Assembly: GCA_003724275.1 (NCBI GenBank)
Contig: RHFA01000069.1
Coordinates: forward strand, 1 to 7,870
DNA length: 7,870 nucleotides
From: Thaumarchaeota archaeon S13
GTDB lineage: Archaea > Thermoproteota > Nitrososphaeria > Nitrososphaerales > Nitrosopumilaceae
Reading direction: 5' to 3'
This document shows, in pieces, positions 1 to 5,654 of the stretch. The stretch's first letter is position 1. Every line of letters begins with the position of its first letter. The translations under genes and the position numbers were made by a program. The notes under the pieces were generated by a model that saw only the letters and a list, made by a program, of their open reading frames with translations, did not search any database and was not told the DNA's origin.

Positions 1-2
1 GC

Positions 3-1055
3 CGCGGGGACGACGGCCTGGCGAGGCCCGACTATCAGCTCCAAAAGCACCTCAAAAAGGGCATAAACTGCATGGCCGACGACAGGCTCGACGAGGCCGT
101 GGCGCACTTTGAGCGGGCGCTCGCCGTCGAGCCCGACAGCGTCGAGGCCCTGCTCAAGCTGGGATATGCGAGGTTTCACATGGACGACCACGCCGAGGCC
201 ATGCGCGTGTACGACAGGGTCCTTGACATCGACGTGGCAAACGCCGAGGCGTGGAACCTCAAGTCCCTCATACACTATGGGCAGAAAAACTATGCGCGCG
301 CGCTTGACAGCGTGGAAAAGGCGGTGGACTCTGACCCAAAGTTTGGGATGGCGAGGTACAACAAGGCGTGCTACCTCTCGCTCCTCGGCAGGGTTCCCGA
401 GGCGATCGAGGCCCTCAAGCGCTCCATAGAGATCGACGTCAAGAACGCGCGGCGCGCCGTCAAGGACCGCGACTTTAGGAACGTCAGGATAGAGGACGGG
501 TTCAAGAGGATAATAGAGGTCGTCGTGCTAGAGTCAGTCAGGCAGGGGTACCACACGATAGGCGCCATAGTGTGGACGACGTTCCTTGACAGGGCCGACG
601 CAGAGGAGGCGCTGCGCAGCCTGATGCAAAAGGGCCTCATCACCGTGCACGAGAGGAGGGACGGCTTCCACAAGATACCCACATACGACCTTGCCGAGAC
701 CGTCGCGAAGAGGCTGCCGCCCGTAAAGAGGGGCCTCTTTGGCGTCAGAAAGTCTCAGGCAAGGGGCGTTGGCGGGCTAAAGAGGCTGAGCAGCGCTATA
801 CAGGACGTGAAGGTGAGCATTGGCGAGGAGAACGTCGGCGCGACGCTGGAGAACTTTGAGCAGTTTATCGACCCAAAAAAGTGCGGCGAGCACATGATTG
901 AGAACTTTTTGGAGGAGCACCGCGAGATCCGCCTCTGGAAGGTCAGGCTGTCTGACGGGTCGGGAGACTTTTTGCGCGACAACAAGAAAAAGATGATCAC
1001 GCTCTTTGAGAACATAGAGGCGTCGGTCACAAAGGATCTCCGCGGCGCCGCATAG
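3..1055 (+). CDS. TPR-repeat protein with winged-helix-like domain, 5' partial
   Basis: The first in-frame ATG is at 72 (327 aa from there), but the frame is open back to the window edge. The 23 codons before the ATG encode a good first helix of a TPR unit (including Y-Q-L-Q-K-H-L-K-K-G-I-N-C), so the real start is probably upstream and the gene is 5' truncated here. Counting from the Met at 72, TPR units lie at about -8 to 21, 24-55, 58-89 and 92-125, with the usual small/large residue pattern (for example A-x-Y-N-K-A-C-Y-L-S-L-L-G around 94-106). Residues about 143-207 look like a winged helix-turn-helix, with a recognition-type helix followed by a G-L-I-T-V hairpin. The last 110 residues match nothing I recognise. 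There is no signal peptide or membrane segment. The likely role is a scaffold or regulatory adaptor in the cytoplasm; partners are unknown. It converges with the rhodanese gene, the two stops being 9 bp apart. Confidence 0.8.
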   Translation, partial: RGDDGLARPDYQLQKHLKKGINCMADDRLDEAVAHFERALAVEPDSVEALLKLGYARFHMDDHAEAMRVYDRVLDIDVANAEAWNLKSLIHYGQKNYARALDSVEKAVDSDPKFGMARYNKACYLSLLGRVPEAIEALKRSIEIDVKNARRAVKDRDFRNVRIEDGFKRIIEVVVLESVRQGYHTIGAIVWTTFLDRADAEEALRSLMQKGLITVHERRDGFHKIPTYDLAETVAKRLPPVKRGLFGVRKSQARGVGGLKRLSSAIQDVKVSIGEENVGATLENFEQFIDPKKCGEHMIENFLEEHREIRLWKVRLSDGSGDFLRDNKKKMITLFENIEASVTKDLRGAA

Positions 1056-1062
1056 CGCCGCG
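1041..1062. repeat. 8-bp inverted repeat at a convergent gene end
   Basis: CGCGGCGC (1041-1048) and GCGCCGCG (1055-1062) form a perfect 8-bp stem with a 6-base loop. The hairpin spans the stop codon of the TPR gene and the gap before the stop of the oppositely oriented sulfurtransferase gene. A convergent site is a natural place for a bidirectional terminator or RNA 3'-end structure. No T-tract follows on either strand, as archaeal terminators usually need, and short GC palindromes arise by chance in DNA this GC-rich. The termination role is therefore only a suggestion. Confidence 0.3.
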
Positions 1063-1064
1063 CC

Positions 1065-1865
1065 CTACTCGGCGGACAGGTCCCAATAGTTGGCGTCGGC
1101 CTGCGCCTCTAGCGGCTTTTTGAGGCCCTTCCACTCGCGAAACGACCGGACGTACAGGCGCACGCTCTGCATTCCCGCCGAGCGCAGCGCGCAGTAGGCA
1201 AGGCCAGAGAGCGTCCCGACGCTGCCACAGTAGGTGATCGCCTCCGAGTCGGGGCGCACGCCCCGGTTCTCCAGGATGCGAGCAATCTCGGCGGCGGGGC
1301 GCAGGACGCGCGCGTCGTCTCCGAGCGTGCGGTATGGTATGTTGATCGCGCCGGGTATGTGGCTCTCGAGGTAGTTGAGGCGCTCCCTGTTGTCGATGAG
1401 GACCGCGCCCTCGCGCGAGGCGGCCTCCTCGAGGTACCCCGCCGTGGCGAGTATGGCCGGCCTCGGGCTCACCGAGTGCGTGGCGCGCTCGACGGCCGGC
1501 TCGTCCGTCGAGGTCTCGAGGCCGCGCGAGACCCACTGCGAGTATGTCGTGTCCAGCAGCGAGACGTCTCCGTGGCCAATGTGCTCCAGCGACCACACGA
1601 GGCGCGAGGCGAGCGCGCCGAACGTGTCGTCGTATGCCACGACGCGCGTAGAGTCCCCAATCCCCGCGCGCGCCGCAAGGCCCGCGACGGAGGCGTCGCC
1701 GTCGTCGGCGAGGAGCTCGGAGAGCGGCAGGTTGACCGCCGAGGGTATGTGCCCCCGCGCGTACTCTTCGGGCTTTCTCACGTCGACCACGCGCGTCGCG
1801 CCATCGCGCAGCTCCGAGGAGAGGCCCTCGGCGCTGGCCAGGACGCCGCTAGCGGCGCCGCTCAT
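1065..1865 (-). CDS. Two-domain sulfurtransferase (rhodanese / 3-mercaptopyruvate type)
   Basis: This is a tandem rhodanese protein of 266 aa that transfers sulfane sulfur through a cysteine persulfide in the cytoplasm. I chose the ATG at 1865 because it forms an ATGA overlap with the stop of the upstream sulfite reductase gene; a GTG at 1874 in the same frame would add three residues. Counting from that GTG, the N-terminal domain (about 10-125) has the G-H-I-P-x-A-V-N-L-P motif but Y-D-D-T where the active cysteine would be, so it is the usual inactive half. The C-terminal domain (about 140-262) has D-N-R-x-x-x-N-Y-L-E-S-H-I-P-G-A and the catalytic loop C-G-S-V-G-T with Cys216. That neutral C-G-S loop resembles 3-mercaptopyruvate sulfurtransferases more than the basic C-R-K-G-V-T of thiosulfate rhodaneses; substrate assignment remains inference. 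Coupling to sulfite reductase points to sulfur assimilation or sulfur relay. Confidence 0.9.
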   Translation of the reverse strand: MSGAASGVLASAEGLSSELRDGATRVVDVRKPEEYARGHIPSAVNLPLSELLADDGDASVAGLAARAGIGDSTRVVAYDDTFGALASRLVWSLEHIGHGDVSLLDTTYSQWVSRGLETSTDEPAVERATHSVSPRPAILATAGYLEEAASREGAVLIDNRERLNYLESHIPGAINIPYRTLGDDARVLRPAAEIARILENRGVRPDSEAITYCGSVGTLSGLAYCALRSAGMQSVRLYVRSFREWKGLKKPLEAQADANYWDLSAE

Positions 1866-3664
1866 GCCGCGCACTCGCCCCTGCCGGTCTTTGCGTGGTA
1901 GCCGCCGTCGCTGCCATAGTCGCTGAAAAAGTCCGCGTCGTCGCCCGGCGAGGGGGCCTCGGCGAGGTGCGAGAGGGCAGAGCGCACGTCCTGGACGGAC
2001 CTAAACCGCGTCGCCGAGACGCCAGAGACAATCTTGTGTATCCAGTCGCGAAACGAGTCGCCCTCCTGGCGGTCAGAGCGGTACATCTCGATGAGCTCGA
2101 GGATCGCCTGGATTGCGCGCTTTGCCGGCACGCGCATGCACGTCACGCCGAGCATCGTCTCGCCGTCAGAGCGGCCGCCCAGGGACATCTGGTACACGGG
2201 GTACATTGACTTGCCCGAGCGCGCGCCCCCGCCATAGAGGCCCACCGTGGCGATTCCGTGCTGGCCGCACGAGTTTGGGCAGCCGCTGATCTTTATCGAC
2301 GAGCCGCGCAGCGCGTCGTCGTCGTCCAGGCCGAGCTCGGTGAACTTGCGCTGCAGCTCCTTTGCGAGCCTGTGCGAGTTGGTCAGGGCAAGGTTGCACG
2401 ACGTCGTCCCCGAGCACCCGATCGGGGCCGCCATCGTGAGCGCCCCCGGCCTGGCGAGGCCCGCCTCGAGCAGGTCGGCATAGAGGGCCGCCAGGCCGTC
2501 CTCGCGGACGTGGCGCAGGGCGACGTTTTGCGTAAACCCCATCCTCGCGAGACCCTCGCCAGAGTGCGCTCGGCATATCCGCGCCAGCGAGCGCAGCTGG
2601 CTTGCGGTGATGTCGCCGGCCTCCAGCGCGACAAAGACCGACCGATAGCCCTCCTGCTTTTGCGCAAACGTGCACGTCCGCAGCCACCTGGCGTACCCGT
2701 CAGGCGCGGCCTGCGCGCGCTCCTCGGCGACGTGGACGCGCGGGACGACCCTGTCGGGCTCGGTGTCCACGTCAAGGCTAGCCGTGACGGACTGTGTCGC
2801 GCGCATTATCGCGCGCTCCTTGAGGACCAGGGACCTAAACGCCTCCCAGCCCATGTCGTTGACGAGGTAGCGCATGCGGTTTCGCGCGAGGTTTTTCCTG
2901 TCGCCGAGGCGGTCAAATATTCGCAGAACCGCAAGCGACGTGTGGAGGAGGTCCTCCTCGGGGGTAAACTCCTCGAGCTCGTGGCCCACAAATGACCTGT
3001 TGCCGAGCCCGCCGCCCAGGAACACCCTAAAGCCGCGCCTCTCCTCGCCGCCCTCGCTTCGCACCTGCGGGATGACGCCGACATCCACCATGCGGACCAT
3101 CCCGTGCTCCTCGCAGCACGTAAAGTTGAACTTGAACTTGCGCGGGAGGTTTTGGTTTAGCGGGTTGCGCAGGAGGAACCTTGCCGTGGCCAGCGCGTAC
3201 GGCGTCGCGTCAAACGCCTCGCCCGCGCAGACGCCCGAGAGCGGGCTGCACATGACGTTGCGGACCGTGTTGCCGCACGCCTCGCGCGAGGTGAGGCCCA
3301 CCTCGGCGAGGCCGCGAAAGACCTCCGAGACGTCCTCGAGTATGACCCAGTGCAGCTGCACGTTCTCGCGCGTCGAGACGTGCGCGCTCCCTATCGAAAA
3401 GCGCTCGCACAGCTGCGCTATGCGCTCCAGCTGCGCGGGCAGTATGCGCCCCGCAGGGACCTTTATGCGGACCATCGCATAGTCCCCCGTCATGCGCGTG
3501 CCGTACGCGCCGTGCTGCAGGCGGAACCTGCGAAAGCTGTCCTCGTCGTAGCGGCCCTGCCTGAAGAGCCTCACCGTGCGCGCAAAGGCCTCGGTCTCCT
3601 CCCGGCGCGCCCAGTTGGTCCCGGGCGCGGCCTCTGGGGCCTCCTGCGCCTGCCGCTGCGCCAT
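1862..3664 (-). CDS. sir: Ferredoxin-type sirohaem sulfite (nitrite) reductase
   Basis: This 600-aa enzyme should reduce sulfite to sulfide with six electrons, probably from ferredoxin, using sirohaem bridged to a [4Fe-4S] cluster. The cluster ligands are clear: C417-x5-C423 (G-C-S-G-T-T-S-C-N) and C462-x3-C466 (G-C-P-N-S-C-G-Q-H-G). Two half-repeats follow the family pattern: ferrodoxin-like domains near 55-125 and 330-405, each followed by a sirohaem/cluster domain. R99 in S-T-R-E-N-V-Q-L-H-W and R135 in T-V-R-N-V-M-C match sirohaem-pocket arginines. L-P-R-K176-F-K178 carries the two lysines of sulfite reductases; plant nitrite reductases have K-W-N there, so sulfite is the favoured substrate. 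The tail (about 570-600) is acidic and ends G-E-C-A-A. The ATG at 3664 lies about 30 bases from a TATA island, implying a nearly leaderless mRNA. It is the first gene of a two-gene operon with the sulfurtransferase. Nitrite as substrate cannot be excluded. Confidence 0.93.
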   Translation of the reverse strand: MAQRQAQEAPEAAPGTNWARREETEAFARTVRLFRQGRYDEDSFRRFRLQHGAYGTRMTGDYAMVRIKVPAGRILPAQLERIAQLCERFSIGSAHVSTRENVQLHWVILEDVSEVFRGLAEVGLTSREACGNTVRNVMCSPLSGVCAGEAFDATPYALATARFLLRNPLNQNLPRKFKFNFTCCEEHGMVRMVDVGVIPQVRSEGGEERRGFRVFLGGGLGNRSFVGHELEEFTPEEDLLHTSLAVLRIFDRLGDRKNLARNRMRYLVNDMGWEAFRSLVLKERAIMRATQSVTASLDVDTEPDRVVPRVHVAEERAQAAPDGYARWLRTCTFAQKQEGYRSVFVALEAGDITASQLRSLARICRAHSGEGLARMGFTQNVALRHVREDGLAALYADLLEAGLARPGALTMAAPIGCSGTTSCNLALTNSHRLAKELQRKFTELGLDDDDALRGSSIKISGCPNSCGQHGIATVGLYGGGARSGKSMYPVYQMSLGGRSDGETMLGVTCMRVPAKRAIQAILELIEMYRSDRQEGDSFRDWIHKIVSGVSATRFRSVQDVRSALSHLAEAPSPGDDADFFSDYGSDGGYHAKTGRGECAA

Positions 3665-3685
3665 ATGCCCCGACAGGGCAGGGGG

Positions 3686-3701
3686 ATTGGATATAAGTTT
3701 T
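3686..3701 (+). promoter_or_regulatory. Box A (TATA) promoter of the GalT-like gene, shared island
   Basis: The same AT island read on the plus strand gives ATTGGATATAAGTTTT, with a purine-rich run (GGGGGATTGG) just upstream that could serve as the BRE. A start near 3720 is predicted, leaving a leader of about 15 bases to the ATG at 3736. The leader has no convincing Shine-Dalgarno sequence. Because one element lies between the two starts, the two genes probably share TBP/TFB access and may be co-regulated or compete. Confidence 0.45.
3689..3701 (-). promoter_or_regulatory. Box A (TATA) promoter of the sulfite reductase operon
   Basis: Read on the minus strand, the island gives AAAACTTATATCC. 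It has an A-rich BRE-like stretch followed by CTTATAT, within surroundings that are otherwise almost all G and C. Its centre is about 30 bases from the ATG at 3664. Archaeal TATA boxes sit roughly 26 bases from the transcription start, so the transcript would begin within a few bases of the start codon. No Shine-Dalgarno-like sequence is needed or seen. Confidence 0.55.
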
Positions 3702-3735
3702 GACTGGATCCCGCCGCGTCGGGGCCGCCGCGGGC

Positions 3736-4791
3736 ATGAAGGCTTTTAACACGCCGCGCGCGGGGCGGATCCCGATGGGCTTCATGCGCAAGGACTACAT
3801 CTCCGAGCGCCTCATGATAGTGGCGGGGAGGGAGGAGCGCTCGGCGGACCCGAAAAAGTCCCCCTACGCGCCCGGCAACGAGGCCATGACAAATCCGGCG
3901 ATCCTCGCGCTCGTCTCCAAGGACGGAATGCTCCAGCGCCTGCAGGACAGCGAGGGCGAGTACATCAGGGGGTGGGCCGTGCGCGTGTTTGAGAGCGGCA
4001 AGCCCATAGTCACGACGTCCACCGAGAACAAGTACGGCGAGTTTCCGCACTATCGCGAGCCGGCCTATGGGTACCACTATGTCGTGGTCGCCTCGCCGGA
4101 CCACAGGGAGACGCTCGCGACGATAAGCGTCGACCAGTGGACAAACGTGCTCATTGCCGTGCAGGACCGCATGCGGTGGCTCTACACGCAAAAGGGGGTC
4201 ACGTATGTGGCGATATACGGCAGCCATTCCGGCGGGGCCGAGGCGAAGGACGAGTACCCGCGCCTTGACATCGCGACGTTCTCGACGATACCCCCCGTGG
4301 TCGAGAAAGAGTCGGCGACGTCGCACCGCATATTCAACGAGAGCGGCGCGTGCGCGCTCTGCCACACGATCGAGCTAGAGTCCTCCGGCCCGAGGCAGGT
4401 CCTGCAGACGGAGGGCTACTTTTCGTTCTGCCCGTGGGCCCCTGCGCACGAGTACGAGTACTGGATATGCCCCAAAAAGCACACGACCTCGTTCACAAAG
4501 ATAACAAACAAGGAGATAGGCGACCTTGCGCTGATGCTGCGCGCGACGCTGGGCGGCCTCTGCGAGGCCGTCAAGGGCGCGTCGTTTGGCATGGCGTTCC
4601 ACCTCTCGCCGGAAAAAAAGAACAGCAAGCAGATACACTGGCATGTCGAGGTCTACCCCGTGAGCGGCAAGGTCACGGGCCTGGAGCACGGGTACGGGAT
4701 ATACCTAAACCCGACGTCGCCCGAGGACGCCGCGGCGGCGCTGGGGGAGGCTAGCAGGAGGGAGATTGCCCGCCTGGTGGGGATAGTGTAG
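3736..4791 (+). CDS. GalT-like HIT-superfamily protein, degenerate first active-site motif
   Basis: This 351-aa protein has the overall plan of galactose-1-phosphate uridylyltransferases and related nucleotidylyl transferases: two HIT-like halves. The N-terminal R-K-D-Y-I-S-E-R-L-M-I-V-A and P-G-N-E-A-M-T-N-P blocks match the family, as do C206-A-L-C209-H after the first half and H301-W-H303-V-E-V-Y-P in the second. Two hallmark sites differ. The zinc C-x-x-C before P-G-N-E is S-P-Y-A, and the catalytic H-P-H-x-Q is Y174-P-R-L-D. The nucleophilic His is therefore absent, and ordinary GalT activity is doubtful. The frame extends upstream to a TTG at 3700, but that lies inside the TATA element, so I use the ATG at 3736; Met14 (3775) is another option. 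It is divergent from the sulfite reductase and 4 bp upstream of a membrane-protein gene. The substrate is unknown. Confidence 0.8.
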   Translation: MKAFNTPRAGRIPMGFMRKDYISERLMIVAGREERSADPKKSPYAPGNEAMTNPAILALVSKDGMLQRLQDSEGEYIRGWAVRVFESGKPIVTTSTENKYGEFPHYREPAYGYHYVVVASPDHRETLATISVDQWTNVLIAVQDRMRWLYTQKGVTYVAIYGSHSGGAEAKDEYPRLDIATFSTIPPVVEKESATSHRIFNESGACALCHTIELESSGPRQVLQTEGYFSFCPWAPAHEYEYWICPKKHTTSFTKITNKEIGDLALMLRATLGGLCEAVKGASFGMAFHLSPEKKNSKQIHWHVEVYPVSGKVTGLEHGYGIYLNPTSPEDAAAALGEASRREIARLVGIV

Positions 4792-4795
4792 CGCG

Positions 4796-5248
4796 ATGGG
4801 CATAGAGAGGTACATTGCGGCGGCGAGCATGGGGCTCTTTGCGATGTTTGCCGCCGAGATTGTCGTGTTTTACAACTTTTTGCAAGACCCGCACATGCCC
4901 ATAGAGGCGTCGCCAAAGATACTCCAGTTCGTCTCCATAGGCGTCGCGCCGGCGTGCATACTCGCCGCCGTCTCGTACATAATGTCGAGGCGCTACGGGT
5001 CAAGGGCCATTGGGGCCATGATCTGCGCCGGCGGGGCCGCGATGCTTGCCGGCATGGCGTACGCGCACACGCAGGTCGGCGGAATCGCCGCCGAGCACCT
5101 CGAGTTCGCCGTAGTGGCCGTGCCGGCCGTCTTTGCGGCAGTCTCCGTCCCCGTCATTGTGGTGGGCGCGTCGCTCCTGCGCGAGCGCAAGAGGCCCCGG
5201 AGGCACTCTAGCATAGATCACGCCTCATGGACACAGAGTGACGACTGA
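4796..5248 (+). CDS. Small four-helix membrane protein, function unknown
   Basis: This is a 150-aa hydrophobic protein with four likely transmembrane helices at about 6-29, 41-63, 71-91 and 103-128. Only short loops separate them, and a basic-then-acidic cytoplasmic-type tail (R-E-R-K-R-P-R-R, ending Q-S-D-D) follows. Positive charges at R64-R66 and after helix 4 suggest those ends face the cytoplasm. The first helix may act as an uncleaved signal anchor. I do not recognise a family, and there are no catalytic or metal motifs. The ATG lies 4 bases after the stop of the GalT-like gene, so the two are very probably co-transcribed. A GGTGGGGAT stretch inside the end of the previous gene is a weak and rather distant Shine-Dalgarno candidate. 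The last 41 bp overlap the 3' end of the acetyltransferase gene on the other strand. Confidence 0.7.
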   Translation: MGIERYIAAASMGLFAMFAAEIVVFYNFLQDPHMPIEASPKILQFVSIGVAPACILAAVSYIMSRRYGSRAIGAMICAGGAAMLAGMAYAHTQVGGIAAEHLEFAVVAVPAVFAAVSVPVIVVGASLLRERKRPRRHSSIDHASWTQSDD

Positions 5249-5654
5249 GGCCGAGGCGCTCGTAGAACGGCACGAGGCGCTCGGAGCACTCTAGGACCAC
5301 CTTGTAGCAGCCGGCGCGGCGGGCCTCCTCGATCGCCGCCCTGACTAGCGCGCTGCCGGCGCCGGCTCCGCGCTCGCCGTCGCGCACGGAGACGTCCTCG
5401 ATGTGCCCCACGAGGCCCCCGTCGTGGATGAACTTTGGCTCGATGAGCAGCGTCGTGGCCCCGATGACGCGGCCGTCGCGCTCGGCCACGAGTATGACGT
5501 GGTTTGGGTTTGCCGCCACCGAGTCCAGGACGCGCGAGGCGGCCGCCTGCCCCATGTGGCTGGCCGGCCGCAGCGCGTCAAGCGACTCGAGAAAGCCAGA
5601 GGCGAGGTCCTGCTCGCGCAGGCGCCGCGTCGTGATCCCTGCCGCGCCGCTCAC
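5208..5654 (-). CDS. GNAT acetyltransferase, GNA1-like (glucosamine-6-phosphate N-acetyltransferase)
   Basis: This is a 148-aa single-domain GNAT protein. Acetyl-CoA binding is shown by the R95-G-A-G-A-G100 loop after strand D-V-S-V (87-90). Several blocks match eukaryotic-type glucosamine-6-phosphate N-acetyltransferases closely: G83-H-I-E-D-V, G115-C-Y-K-V-V-L-E-C, V-P-F-Y-E-R-L-G (128-135) and the ending M-R-R-D-L. The predicted reaction is acetyl-CoA plus GlcN-6-P to GlcNAc-6-P, a step towards UDP-GlcNAc; the exact amino-sugar is inferred. The length is close to that of GNA1 enzymes. The same frame stays open far upstream, but that part overlaps the nucleotidyltransferase gene and is spurious. 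The GTG at 5654 forms a GTGA overlap with that gene's stop, which sets the start. Its neighbour, a sugar nucleotidyltransferase, fits the same pathway. Confidence 0.85.
   Translation of the reverse strand: MSGAAGITTRRLREQDLASGFLESLDALRPASHMGQAAASRVLDSVAANPNHVILVAERDGRVIGATTLLIEPKFIHDGGLVGHIEDVSVRDGERGAGAGSALVRAAIEEARRAGCYKVVLECSERLVPFYERLGLSRHSVSMRRDLC

Noticed and set aside
1862..3664. Dissimilatory sulfite reductase (DsrA or DsrB)
   Set aside because: The protein is a single 600-aa chain with both half-repeats and the K-F-K and C-x5-C/C-x3-C pattern of assimilatory ferredoxin-type enzymes, with no inserted ferredoxin domain.
3700..3735. N-terminal extension of the GalT-like protein from a TTG
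   Set aside because: It begins inside the TATA element, upstream of the predicted transcription start.
3571..4365. A 264-codon minus-strand open frame across the divergent promoter and the GalT-like gene
   Set aside because: Its composition is Arg/Leu/Ala rich with no family signature. It would cover the AT-rich promoter island and is explained as a shadow.
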